Source of the DNA: Bos javanicus
Taxonomy: Eukaryota; Chordata; Mammalia; Artiodactyla; Bovidae
NCBI RefSeq assembly: GCF_032452875.1
Contig: NC_083871.1
Span: 4,005,692 to 4,069,691, forward strand
Length of the DNA stretch: 64,000 nt
Reading direction: 5' to 3'
Under the pieces are notes generated by a model. That model did no database searches. It saw only the letters and a list, made by a program, of their open reading frames with translations, and was not told the origin of the DNA. This document shows, one piece after another, positions 45,375 through 56,559 of the stretch. Position numbers and translations under genes: made by a program. How positions within the stretch are numbered: position 1 is the first letter of the stretch; the number at the start of each line of letters is the position of its first letter.

Positions 45375-45440
45375 TAATTTATATTTATATATATAAATAT
45401 AAATATATGTACACATACATATATATATATATGTATATTC
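45375..45440. repeat. AT-rich simple repeat
   Basis: Alternating ATAT/TATATA with interspersed ATAAAT motifs, directly right of the SINE. Confidence 0.75.
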
Positions 45441-46495
45441 AAAGGAGATATTTTTAAAGACTAAGCAATGCATTATTTACTGCAATAAATTTTACAAATA
45501 CATTTTCCCTTCCAGATCACTTATTGGTGGTATAAAACATATTCAATTATATATTTTATATTTTTAATTTATTATATAAAATCAGACTGTTGTACAAAAG
45601 CATTTGCTGTGCTGATTTCTTTTGAGAGCCTACTTGGTTCTTCCACATTTTACTGACTATAAAACTGCTGAGCTGATATATTCTTTTCTCCAAGCACTTC
45701 TTTTTGCCCTTGGATTCTTGCCAGCAGGTAATGCATTATGTAAGTTGCCAGGGTCAAGTTGTTGCCTATAGAAAAAATAATTCATAACACTTGCAACAAT
45801 CATACCAAGTCCAAAGTCACTGTTTAAATTACTGTTTAAGCTACACAAGCTCAACTTTCTGTGCTTAAGTGGCATTTCTGGATAGGAGACTCAAAGTGAC
45901 AACAATACCCAGAGCATCAACAAATGAGGTGATACAAAAACAGGCAGGTATGGTAAATGTGGTCCCAGGGACATGCACTTTCTGGAATTAAAAGAAATAA
46001 CCACTCTATAAAGTTTAGATTTCCTACAACAAAGGATATATTGTCTTTGTCATTACTTTTTTAATGACAATTTTGCATTTTATAGATAGCAAAAGAGATG
46101 TTTTCCAGCCCTGACATTTTTTTAAGTTAGCTTGATAATAATGGTAACTGGCAGGATAGGGAGTGTGACTTGAACTTGGGTCGCAGCCCTTCTGCCCTTT
46201 GTTTGCCCTTGGCCACACACTTGCATCGCATGCCCAGCTTCTATCTCATGAAATTGAAATTGTGAATGATGAACATATGATTGTTATTGTTCTTTTGAGA
46301 TTTAATTGCATATGATTCTCCCACATTCTAATATTTAATTTAATGAATTTAAATGAGAAGCAGATAGTAATGAGGTATGGATAAACATCTTTTCATCTTT
46401 CTACAGTAGTGCTCTTCAAACTTGTTCATTAGAACAGTTCAGAATATATTTTACCCTACTGTCTGTATAAACACACACGGTTACTCTACCATCTG
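45441..46495. other. Unassigned DNA with a possible MIR
   Basis: Bases about 46040-46200 resemble a degraded sense MIR ('attttgcattttatagatag', 'ggtaactggcaggatag', 'gtgacttgaacttgggtc'). No gene is recognised in the remaining AT-rich sequence. Confidence 0.4.
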
Positions 46496-46896
46496 TATGT
46501 ATTTACATGTGTATATGATCACATGGACCACAGCCTTGGCTAACTCAATGAAACTAAGCCATGCCATGTGGGGCCGCCCAAGAAGGGTGGATCATGGTGG
46601 ACAGGTCTGCCAGAATGTGGTCCACTGGAGAAGGGAATGGCAAACCACTTCAGTATTCTTGCCTTGAGAACCCCATGAACAGTATGAAAAGGCAAAATGA
46701 TAGGATACTGAAAGAGAAACTCCCCAGGTCAGTAGATGCCCAATATGCTACTGGAGATCAGTGGAGAAATAACTCCAGAAAGAATAAAGGAAAGGAGCCA
46801 AAGCAAAAACAATACCCAGTTATGGATGTGACTGGTGAAAGAAGCAAGGTCTGATGCTCTAAAGAGCAATATTGCATAGGAACCTGGCAAGGCAAA

Positions 46897-47930
46897 TTGG
46901 AAGTGGTCAAACAGGAGATGGCAAGAGTGAACGTCAACATTCTAGGAATCAGTGAACTAAAATGGACAGGAATGGGTGAATTTAATTCAGATTACCATTA
47001 TATCTACTACTGTGGGCAGGAATCCTTTAGAAGAAATGGAGTAGCCATCATGGTCAACAAAAGAGTCCGAAATGCAGTACTTGGATGCAATCTCAAAAAT
47101 GACAGAATAATCTCTGTTTGTCTCCAAGGCCAACCATTCAATATCACAATAAAACAAGCCTATGCCCCAACCAGTAATGCTGAAGAAGCTTAAGTTGAAT
47201 GGTTCTATTAAAAACTACAAGACCTTTTAGAACTAATACCCCCAAAAGATGTCTTTTTCATTATAGGGGACTGGAATACAAAAGAAGAAGTCAAGAAACA
47301 CCTGGGGTAAGAGGCAAACTTGGCCTTGGAATATGGAATGAAGCAGGGCAAAGGCTAATAAAGTTTTGCCAAGAGACCGTACTGGTCATAGCAAACACAC
47401 TCTTCCAAAAACACAAGAGAAAACTCTACACGTGGACATCACCAGAGGGTCAACACCGAAATCAGATTGATTATATTCTTTGCAGCCAAAGATGGAGAAG
47501 CTCTATACAGTCAGCAAAAACAAGACCGGGAGCTGGCTGTGGCTCAGATCATGAACTCCTTATTGCCAAATTCAGACGTAAATTGAAGAAAGTAGGGAAA
47601 ACCACTAGACCATTCAAGTATGACCTAAATCAAATCCCTTATGATTATACAGTGGAAGTGAGAAATAGATTTAAGGGCCTAGATCTGATAAATAGAGTGC
47701 CTGATGAACTATGGAATGAGGTTCATGACATTGTACAGGAGACAGGGATCAAGACCATCTCCATGGAAAAGAAGTGCAAAAAAGCAAAATGGCTGTCTGG
47801 GGAGGCCTTACAAATAGCTGTGAAAAGAAGAGAAGCAAAAAGCAAAGGAGAGAAGGAAAGATATAAGCATCTGAATGCAGAGTTCCAAAGAATAGCAAGG
47901 AGAGAAAAGAAAGCCTTCCTTAGTGATTAG
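46897..47930 (+). pseudogene. BovB endonuclease and linker relic
   Basis: The N-terminal piece (46897-47193, 98 codons) has the apurinic-endonuclease-like segments NILGISELKW and YAPTSNAEEA and is closed by TAA at 47191-47193. The reading continues in another register: GDWN near 47265-47280, then in the frame 47199-47930 the segments RSQETPG, QIDYILCSQRW and GSDHELLIAKFR (the conserved SDH near 47548). After that comes the linker with VRNRFKGLDLINRVPDELW and KCKKAKWLSGEALQ, which ends at a TAG at about 47928. The family enzyme nicks target DNA to prime reverse transcription. This copy cannot make one continuous protein. Confidence 0.9.
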
Positions 47931-48270
47931 TGCAAAGAAATAGAAGAAAACAACAGAATGGGAAAGACTAGAGATCTTTTCAAGAAAATTAGAGATATCA
48001 AGGGAACATTTCATGCAGAGATGGGCTCGATAAAGGACAGAAATGGTATGGACCTAACAGAAACAGAAGATAATAATAAGAGGTGGCAAGGATACACAGA
48101 AGAGCCATACAAAAAAGATCTTCAGATAATCACGATGGTGTGATCACTGACTTAGAGCCAGACATCCTGGAATGTGAAGTCAAGTGGGCCTTAGAAAGTA
48201 TCACTACGAACACAGCTAGTGGAGGTGATGGAATTCCAGTTGAGCTATTCCAAATCCTGAAAACGATGCT

Positions 48271-49299
48271 GTGAATGTGCTCCACTCGATATGCCAGCAA
48301 ATTTGGAAAACTCAGCAGTGGCCACAGGACTGGAAAAGGTCAGTTTTCATTCCAATCCCAAAGAAGGGTAATGCCAAAGAATGTGCAAACTACCACACAA
48401 TTGCACTCATCTCACACGCTAGTAAAGTAATGCTCAAAATTCTCCAAGCCAGGCTTCAGCAATACATGACCCGTGAACTTTCAGATGTTCAAGCTGGTTT
48501 TAGAAAAGGTAGAGGAACCAGAGATCAAATTGCCAACATCCACTGTATCATCAAAAAAGCAAGAGAGTTCCAGAAAAATATCTATTTCTCCTTTATTGAC
48601 TATGCCAAAGCCTTTGACTATGTGGATCACAATAAACTGCGGAAAATTCTGAAAGAGATGGGAATACCAGACCACCTGACCTGCCTCTTGAGAAACCTAT
48701 ATGCAGGTCAGGAAGCAACAGTTAGAACTGGACATGGGACAACAGACTGGTTCCAAATAGGAAAAGGAGTATGTCAAGGCTGTATATTGTCACCCTGTTT
48801 ATTTAACTTATATACAGAGTACATCATGAGAAATGCTGGACTGGAAAAATCACAAGCTGGAATCAAGATTGCTGGGAGAAATATCAATAACTTCAGATAT
48901 GCAAATGACATCACCCTTATGACAGAAAGTGAAGAGGAACTAAAAATCCTCTTGATGAAAGTGAAAGTTGAGAGTGAAAAAGTTGGCTTAACGCTCAACA
49001 TTAAAAAAACTAAAATCATGGCATCTGGTCCCATCACTTCAAGGGAAATAGATGGGGAAACAGTGGAAACAGTGTCAGACTTTATTTTTGGGGGCTCCAA
49101 AATCATGGCAGAATGTGATTGCAGCCATGAAATTAAAAGATGCTTCCTCCTTAGAAGGAAAGTTATGACCAACTTAGATAGCATATTAAAAAGCAGAGAC
49201 ATTACTTTGCCAACAAAGGTCCATCTAGTCAAGGCTATGGTTTTTCCTGTGGTCATGTATGGATGTGAGAGTTGGACTGTGAAGAAAGCTGAACACTGA
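48271..49299 (+). pseudogene. BovB reverse-transcriptase relic
   Basis: This 342-codon open frame is the longest in the window. RT segments in order: KRSVFIPIPKKGNAKE, GFRKGRGTRDQIANIH, motif A FIDYAKAFDYVDH (catalytic Asp present), GVCQGCILSPCLFNLYTEY, and motif C RYANDITLM at 48895-48921. In motif C the usual YADD has become YAND (aat at 48904-48906), which replaces one of the two metal-binding aspartates. The downstream part has KVGLTLNIKKTKIM and VVMYGCESWTVKKAEH and stops at TGA. The C-terminal remainder continues in the frame 49420-49668 after a further stop (TAG near 49385). Both defects point to a dead copy. Confidence 0.93.
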
Positions 49300-49691
49300 A
49301 AAATTGATGCTTTTGAACTGTGGTGTTGGAGAAGACTCTTGAGAGTCCCTTGGACTGCAAAGAAATCCAATCAGTCCATTCTATAGGAGATCAGTCCTCG
49401 GTTTTCATTAAAAGGACTGATGCTAAAGCTGAAATTCCAATACTTTGGCCACCTCATGCAGAGAGTTGACTCATTGGAAAAGGCTCTGATGCTGGGAGGG
49501 ATTGGGAGCAGGAGGAGAAGGGGACGACAGAGGATGACATGGCTGGATGGCATCACCGACTCGATGGACATGAGTTTGAGTAAACTCTGGGATTTGGTGA
49601 TGGACAGGGCAGCCTGGCGTGCTGCGATTCATGGGGTCACAAAGAGTCAGACACAACGGAGTGATTGAATGGAACTGAACTTATGTATTTA

Positions 49692-50535
49692 TTCTATCTA
49701 TCATCAAACAGTTTTCACAAATGAATTATCTTGCTTTTGTGACAAAATCTGATATATTCTATTACAGTTTATTTTAAATAAAATCTTAGTTCCCTCTGCC
49801 TAAACAGATTTTATTAACCTCTAATTTGTGGCACATTCAGTTTGAGAAACATTCTCCTAAATAATCAAGCTCATTTTCTCTTTCATTAAGTGAACTTCTC
49901 TATCTTTTCAGTCTTCTCTGTAGAATCTCTTTCACATCACTTTGGGCTACAGTCATGCTCAACAAGCACACACACATGTGCAAACACACATAATGCTATT
50001 TTGTTTTTGCACAAGGATTTTGTTCTACTTGAAATTCCCTCTCTTCTATAACAAACTTTGTTGAGGGGATATTTCATAAAGTTTTTTGTTAGTACATGAA
50101 AGTAGAGGAGTTGGGATTAAACAGGGAAAGTTGATTAGAAGGTATTTAGAAAATATATTTTTTATTTTTCCTTTGGGAAACATGAAGGCTCTTCTAAAGT
50201 TTAATGATTGTGTTTACCTCAAAATAATCTGATATTTTTTTTATATATTTTAAAGTGACACTCTTTCAATATTCCTATTATTTGACATTATTTAACTAGG
50301 CAATATAATGTGAATGAACAATTCTCCTATGAATAAAGTCTTAGGAAAAATAAACTAGTAAATAATCTCCACCTCTAATCACCATCAGATGCTTAGGGAA
50401 AGAGAACATTAAGAGAGTAGTCTGTTGCACAGAAATTGGAGAACACTTCCAAATAATCCGGGTATGGGCCATAAATGGACAGCTGTCCTTATATACATTC
50501 CATTCTTTTTCATAGTCTTTTCTATTACGGTTTAT
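49692..50535. other. Unassigned AT-rich DNA, no gene seen
   Basis: About 840 bases. A short CA-rich stretch lies near 49967-49990. Nothing else recognised. Confidence 0.45.
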
Positions 50536-50985
50536 CATAGATATAGAATGCAGTTCTGTGTACTATAGAGTAGGAACTTGTTGTTTATCCATCCTATAAA
50601 TACCAGTTTGCATCCACTAATCCCAAACTTCCACTTCTACCCTCTCTCACCCCCTCCCCCTTGGCAGCAGCAGTCTATTTTTTATGTCTTTTATTTTGTT
50701 TCTGTTTCATAGATACATTTGTTTGTGTCATATTTTAGATTCCACATATAAGTGACATCATATGACATTTGTCTTTCATATATATACATATATATGTAGC
50801 ACATCTTCTTTATCCATTCCTCCGTTGATGGACATTTATAGTTGTGTCTGGATATATGTCCAGGGGTGGAATTTCTGGATCATATTGTAGTTCTATTTTT
50901 AGTTCTTTGAGGATCCTCCATGCAGTTTTCCATAGTAGCTGCACCAACTTACATTCCCAGCAGAAGTGTAGAAAGGTTTCCTTCT
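50536..50985 (-). mobile_element. L1 3' region, antisense
   Basis: Antisense L1 ORF2 end and 3' region: 'cttgttgtttatccatccta', 'agattccacatataagtgac', 'ttctttatccattcctccgt', 'gatggacatttatagttgtg', 'gcagttttccatagtagctg' and 'caacttacattcccagcag'. Moderately diverged. Confidence 0.85.
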
Positions 50986-52693
50986 CTTGACTGGAGCTTT
51001 CTTAAGGCTCAGAGCTTTGTGCCTCACTTACATAAGCCAGGAGTCCACTTCCTCTTCTCCTTTACATGAACATAGGGGCCCCGCACTGGTCTTGTCATCA
51101 TCAGTACTTGGTCTAGGTGAGACCACCCTTGAGGAGCTTGCCCGCATTCTGCCTGCAGCTCCCTGGGTGTGAGAGCTTGTCTCTACTCTGTGTTCATGGA
51201 CTGATGTAGAGGAATATGGTTGACACACGATTTCCCTGTCTCTCCTCCATGCGGTTGCCACTTTATACTGTGGGTGCACTTACTGCTCTTTCTCTCTTTG
51301 AAAGGGTATCTATTTATGTAGGACTCAAGTTTTAAATTCAGGGTTATAATAGTAGCTCTTTGATCTTAAGCCTCAGAGAAGTTTGCCATTTGAATGGCGG
51401 ACTGCAAAGCCATGGAATGTCTGCACAGACAAGTTAAATGGCCAGTCATTTTCCATTAGGTGACTGAATATTTGGATATGTCCATCACTCACAGTTTTGG
51501 AGGGAAAGCGGGGCGAGTGAAATGCCAGACCTCATTTATTGTAGTGTCTCACTGCCCCTTGGAGTATACATTGTGCCAGAGAAACTATAAATCCTCTGTA
51601 GCTCAACAGCTTATCACTTCCAGGACACCCAGCATCCCACTAATGCAGGCTGCACTGCCTTGAGTATGACACACAGAGTAATGTTGCTTGAAACTTCATC
51701 CATAATGCAAATGTTATGTGACCCCTGGTTTTCAACCACTGCTTATCTTTAATGACTATGCTATACTCTAAAGATTCAAGTCACCAGAAAAGGAGGACAA
51801 AATCCTATACTGCAGAGGTGGGTAAGTGCTGGTCCTCCATTGTCTCTGTCCTTGTAAAAACTGCTAAGATCATCATAAAAATGACATTGTAGAGACTCAG
51901 ATATTCTGAATACAGGAGTTATATTCTGTGAGCACAGGAGTTAGAGGAAGCACATAATCAAAAGCACTGATGAGGAAAGAATTATTTGGCTGACACAGTG
52001 AAACATCTAAGTAGCTCTTAACTGGCCAATCATCATCCTCAAAAAACACAGCATCTCTTCACTTTTCACACAGTGAATGTGTCTGTGACTGAGCAGTTGG
52101 AAGTGGTCCTTGATTAAACTCTAACTTCAACATTAAGGATGAGTAAAGTCAAAATTAAAGTTAAGAGAAACAAATATTGAAGTTCATATTGTTTTCCATA
52201 CAATCTCCATAAGAAATGTTTCTTCTGATAAGGTTTACTAAGGAAATAAGTTGCTCACTAGAATTCAGAGTCAATTAAGGATCTGATTGAAAACAGCATC
52301 GTAATTTTTAATAATTATTGGGTACTTTGAGGCTTTGAAAGATTTTATCTATCTATATTCATAAACCTCACTGACAAATTTACTTTAAAAATTTCCTGGA
52401 AATACGCTAGTAAGATCGGTTTAAGCTCACATTTTTCTTTTTTTAAGGTATGAATGTTACCTGGCATACTGCAAATGTGTTCCTTGGGACTGTAGTGTGT
52501 CCAAATAGATTTCTACATATTTAATGTTTTCATGGACAAGTGAATTTGTTAAATACTGTGTTTAAAACAGGAAACTATTATGTCCACTTCAGAATGCCTT
52601 ATCTCTTCATAACACAGGCAATAATGCATAGGATGATTAAAAAATTATATGGCAAAGAACATTTTACTGTAGTAATAACCAGTAGCATCTGGA
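50986..52693. other. Unassigned, partly GC-richer DNA, no gene recognised
   Basis: Bases 50990-51660 are less AT-rich than the surroundings and look non-repetitive to me. Short frames (61-83 codons) occur on both strands without recognisable domains. The remainder is AT-rich. Nothing else seen. Confidence 0.4.
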
Positions 52694-53139
52694 GTGGGTT
52701 GAATGGTGGCCACCAGCCAAGTATACCCATGTCATAAGCCCTGGAACCTGTGAATGTTACCTTGTTTGAAATAAGGATCTTTGTAGATGTAATCAACTTA
52801 AGGATCTTAAGAAGAGGCGATCATCCTGATTCGTCCATGGGTCCTGAATCCAATGACAAGTAAACTGATAAGACAGACCCACAGAGAAGACACGCCAAGA
52901 GAAGGCTATGTGAATATGGAGCAGAGGGATGCGGTACAAGTCAAAGGATGCTGAGAGTCACCACCATCTGGAAGAGGAAGAGACCAGATTCTTCTCCAGA
53001 GCCCGAGAAGGGTGGGCCCATCCACGCTTTGACTTTGGACTTCTGACCTCTGAAACTGAAGTGAATATTGTGATTGGTTTTGTTTAAAGCAGTCTGGTTT
53101 GTTATAATTTGTTACAGCAACTCCAGGAACTAATACAGC
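52694..53139 (+). mobile_element. MaLR/MLT1-like LTR, sense (probable solo)
   Basis: The block order is typical of an MLT1-like LTR: 'tgggttgaatggtggcc', 'ccctggaacctgtgaatgtt', 'gtagatgtaatcaacttaag', 'tttggacttctgacctctga', 'ttgttacagcaactccagga' and a terminal 'actaatacag'. TG...CA ends fit. No internal region adjoins it. Confidence 0.65.
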
Positions 53140-53305
53140 ATTTATGGTAAACATTACTGTAGACATACTTAAGCAGAGATATTTACTTTAAAATTGGCTC
53201 AGTATTTAATTTCTCTTGAAAGATAATATACATTCTTTGATTAAAAACAGTAATCTTGAAAAAGATTAGCCAGTTCCAGATTTTCTTAAGTATTTCCTAG
53301 GTTGA

Positions 53306-53475
53306 TTTCTATCTATATGACCTATTATATGATATGTTTATATCATATAATTTCTATCTATATGACCTATTATATGATATTTTTATATCATATAATTTCT
53401 ATCTATATGACCTATTATATGATATTTTTATATCATATAATTTCTATCTATATGACCTATTACATGATATTATAT
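53306..53475. repeat. 45-bp AT-rich minisatellite, about four units
   Basis: The unit 'tttctatctatatgacctat' plus 25 further bases repeats nearly identically, starting at about 53306, 53351, 53396 and 53441. Each unit contains an 11-base inverted repeat, ttatatgatat / atatcatataa, around a 4-base loop. Because 45 is a multiple of three, one frame stays open and would encode repeats of ISIYMTYYMIFLYH, which is an artefact. An ATAT run (about 53488-53503) follows. Confidence 0.93.
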
Positions 53476-53503
53476 GATATGTGGTCATATATATATATAT
53501 ATG

Positions 53504-53879
53504 TAATTTCTATCATAACTCTGCCACCTAAAGCTTGTCTGAAGAGTCTGTCACTCTATCATTATTATTTATTTATGTTATTGTCTATAATAATAAGGCT
53601 TTTACAAAGGAGCTTAATTTTCAGATAAGGAAATGTATTTCAGAATATACTGGCAAATTAAGTAGAAGTGATGATTTTTAGCAGCAGGTCAATAATTTAA
53701 AGACCATTTCTTAATTTAAAAAAAAAAATAGTCTTTCTCAAGTCACAGGGGTAAGTTTTACTCTATTGCCTACTTGGAAAAGGAATGCTTTTCCTAAAAC
53801 ATAAATTGCTAAAAAGCTACTGATGTTCCTGCAACATGTGTGCACATGTGGAGAGACGTTGCCACACACGCTTCATAGG
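53504..53879. other. Unassigned AT-rich DNA, no gene seen
   Basis: Between the minisatellite and an ERV LTR. An A-run lies near 53719-53728. Nothing else recognised. Confidence 0.4.
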
Positions 53880-54427
53880 GTGAAGAAGAAGGAATTCATA
53901 GGGCCTGGACTCCATCTTAGCCCTGTTCATGCTGATCATGTTTGGCCACCTTTCCAATGAACTCTGAACTCTGTGTTTAGTGCCTATGAAAACAACAACA
54001 GAAGGATAAGACCCTCTCCAGACAGGGGAACCTTGAAGATTGTATCTAGCTTACTTATCGCCTAAGAGAAAACATACACTAATCACCCCCTCCTCCAGAC
54101 AGGCCATAAATGTTTCTGTATCTATCGGAGTGTAACCTCAGGTTTATTGATTATTGGCTAATTGTTTGACTGTTTGAGCACATGAGCACATAGCACGTGA
54201 ATGATGGGGTTATTGGGATCGTATTTTCCTCAGTTTAAGTCTCAAGGAATTTGGAGCGGTGGGTTCAGACATGTACACAAGGGGTATAAAAGATTTTCAC
54301 AAATGCTGGTCGGGGTCCTTGGCTAAGAGGAGACTCTGCCTTGGGCGCGCCGGTGTAATAAACTGCACTCCACTATCTGCATCATCCTTCTGAGTGAGTT
54401 TGTTTCCCGGAACGCGTGGCTACTACA
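53880..54427 (+). mobile_element. Endogenous retrovirus solo LTR, sense
   Basis: LTR promoter and poly(A) layout on the plus strand: a TATA box (gtataaaag, 54284-54292), then about 65 bases on an AATAAA signal (54357-54362) in a GC-rich, CpG-bearing stretch (ggcgcgccgg), and a 3' boundary near 'ggctactaca' (54427). The left boundary is approximate. No primer-binding site or gag-like sequence follows, so this is a solo LTR of ERV type. The family resembles a gammaretrovirus-like (ERV1) LTR but was not determined. It is better preserved than the other LTRs in the window. Confidence 0.65.
54284..54362 (+). promoter_or_regulatory. LTR TATA box and polyadenylation signal
   Basis: TATA-like gtataaaag at 54284-54292 and AATAAA at 54357-54362, spaced as in a retroviral U3/R/U5. 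Whether it still drives transcription is unknown. Confidence 0.55.
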
Positions 54428-54461
54428 GTGACACTAGGGTAAACAACTTGGCAGTAAAAGT

Positions 54462-54665
54462 GATGATAGCTATCACTGAGTGCCTATCATGGGACGTGTC
54501 TCATGCTGCGTGTTTACACGTACAAAATCTATTCCTTATGAAATAGCTACAAAATGTGACCATTTTCAGAACAGAATTTAGAGCCTCCAAGAAATTAAGT
54601 CATTTTCCTAAATTCAAGCATCTTGTATGTACCTAAGCAAGGATTAAAATTTTGACACCAAGATT
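54462..54665 (+). mobile_element. MIR SINE, sense
   Basis: 'tcactgagtgcctatcatgg', 'cattttcagaacagaattta' and 'gaaattaagtcattttccta' follow the MIR core order (ACTGAGTGCC... CATTTTACAGA... GAGGTTAAGTAACTTGCC). Old and diverged. Confidence 0.65.
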
Positions 54666-55194
54666 TTATACAAAAAATCCCCAAATCTGCATTTCTATTT
54701 TCTTTCTTCTTTGAGAAAGACCTATGACCCCACACTGAAGTTACAGATAAGTTTTGGTGATATCTATTTGTATTCAAAAGAACAGAAGAAATTAATAAGA
54801 CACATTCATCTTTTTCACCCATACAATAAAAAGGGTGGGTAAGAATTGAAATTCAGGAATGAGCGGTGTGTCATTTCTATGACTGGAATTCTGTCAAAGG
54901 AACACTAAGAATACTTGCAGATAGCTGCTCCCGGACACTATGAGCATGTTTATTCACTGTTGCTTAGACTTGATGAGAGGGTTTTCTCTAGACTTAGAAT
55001 GCAATGCATAATGTACATATTTGACAAACAAGCAGTACCTTCTCTTTTTTTTTGAAGCAATTCATAGATAAATAATTTTTGTTTAATATATTATTTAAAC
55101 AGAAGCTATCAGGAATATTTTGCTGTTGTTGCAGGGAGAAGTCAGTTCTGACTCCACGTTGAAACTGTTTATATGGTTTGCTTTCCACTGCTTT
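54666..55194. other. Unassigned DNA, no gene seen
   Basis: About 530 bases. Nothing recognised. Confidence 0.4.
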
Positions 55195-55560
55195 TGTTAT
55201 TATAAAGGTACATAATGGCCTGTCTCAGAGAATCCTGCCCCTCTGGCTGACTGTTAAACTAAAGTGCCTTTGTTCAGAAACCTGTCCTCTTGGAGATGGC
55301 AGAAACAAAGAAATTAACACATCCCTGTGCCTGAGGTTTGCCATTCTAGGAGACATTTGCAAGATTAATGCCCATTTTACTTTGTGTCCTCACCTCCCCC
55401 CATCTCTGATCCATAAAAGAAGTTGGCATTTAGAACTGGGGAGGAAGAGTCAGCTGGCTCTCTGAATATAGTCCTATTCCTTGCCTCAACACCTCATCTC
55501 TCAGATTCATTGGCCTGTCACGAGGCAAGCAGAGCAAACTTAGACTCAGTAACATTTTAA
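55195..55560 (+). mobile_element. LTR-like repeat, sense (tentative)
   Basis: 'ctaaagtgcctttgttcag', 'ctcttggagatggcagaaac', 'gatccataaaagaagttggc' (TATA-like) and 'ttggcctgtcacgaggcaag' look like an old LTR with a GC-richer body. I cannot name the family. The 95-codon frame at 55178-55465 is not supported as a gene. Confidence 0.35.
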
Positions 55561-55884
55561 GTGACTTCCTCATTTACAAGAAATACTTAAATTATTTCCT
55601 ATGAACACATGGAGATGTAGTCTGTTTTTCCATTCAGAATGTCCTAGGTTCTTTCATGACTTTTGGACAATTTGGAATCAGCTTATTAATTGTAATGACT
55701 ATTAAGAACAAGTTCTAAATTCTAAGCAAACACTATTTCAGAAAAATGGAAGATGGAAATATTCTCATTTTCTTCCAGTTTAGACAGACCTTTCTTATAA
55801 AACTCTGACCAAGCTATGTAATGAGTAAATGTTGGATTCTGAGTTTTATTTCCAGTTGGTAAAAGGGAACAAATAACCCTGGGT
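55561..55884. other. Unassigned DNA, no gene seen
   Basis: About 320 bases of AT-rich sequence. Nothing recognised. Confidence 0.4.
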
Positions 55885-56183
55885 CATGTGATTGTTCGGA
55901 GAAGGCAACGGCATCCCACTCCAGTACTCTTGCTTGGAAAATTCTGTGGATGGAGGAGCCTGGTAGGCTGCAGTCCATGGGGTAGCGAAGAGTCGTACAT
56001 GACTGCGCGACTTCACTTACACTTTTCACTTTCATGCATTGGAGAAGGAAATGGCAACCCACTCCAGTGTTCTTGCCTGGAGAACCCCAGGGACAGGGGA
56101 GCTTGGTGGGCTGCCGTCTATGGGGTCGCACAGAGTCGGACACGACTGAAGTGAGTTAGCAGCAGCAGCTGCATGTGATTGTT
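55885..56183 (+). mobile_element. Bov-A2 SINE with exact 12-bp target duplication
   Basis: Dimeric Bov-A2 (55897-56171): 'cggagaaggcaacggcatcc' first unit, 'ggagaaggaaatggcaaccc' second unit, (AGC)n tail. The duplication catgtgattgtt is exact at 55885-55896 and 56172-56183. A recent-looking insertion. Confidence 0.96.
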
Positions 56184-56559
56184 GTGAGGTATAAATAAGT
56201 AATGTGATTTTACTAATACTGTAACGGTGGCTCGAGACTAAGCTCTATGAACACAGGACTTAATGAGATTTCTGGTTGGTGACCACATTCGCATACCATG
56301 AGGATGATGCCTCTGAATTCTGTGGGGACAGAAGCTCCTCTGCTCGTGACTTCTCCTGACCTTTGCCCAAGGCACTTTTTCATCAAGATGCTCACCACAT
56401 CCTTTATAACAAACTTTCTCTTAAACTTTTAAATGTAAGTAAAGATTTATTTCATCCTATGTGTAACTCTAGCAACTAAATTGAACCTGAGGAGCAGGTC
56501 ATGATGGTTTGGGACATGCAAAGCAGTAAGGGGCAGCTTGCAGCAAGCAGCAGTGAGTG
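56184..56559. other. Unassigned DNA, no gene seen
   Basis: About 375 bases between a SINE and an antisense LTR. Nothing recognised. Confidence 0.4.

Larger units (their letters stand above)
46496..49691 (+). mobile_element. BovB LINE, longest copy, sense
   Basis: About 3.17 kb of contiguous BovB, from the 5' region (gatcacatggaccacagcct, about 46515) to the terminal 'gagtgattgaatggaactga' (49680). It keeps endonuclease, linker and RT regions in the right order. A candidate 10-bp target duplication, tatgtattta, lies at 46496-46505 and 49682-49691. If correct, a few extra bases separate it from the first BovB base. The 5' untranslated segment found antisense at 61.6-62.05 kb is not present, so it is slightly 5' truncated. 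Several stops and frameshifts make it non-autonomous. Confidence 0.95.

Noticed and set aside
46620..46690. Bov-tA/Bov-A-like segment inside the longest BovB
   Set aside because: Bov-A-type SINE bodies are derived from BovB, so this resemblance is the native BovB 5' region and not a separate SINE insertion.
53302..53628. 108-codon open frame with repeated ISIYMTYYMIFLYH units
   Set aside because: It is the translation of the 45-bp minisatellite; the unit length keeps the frame open. There is no gene context.
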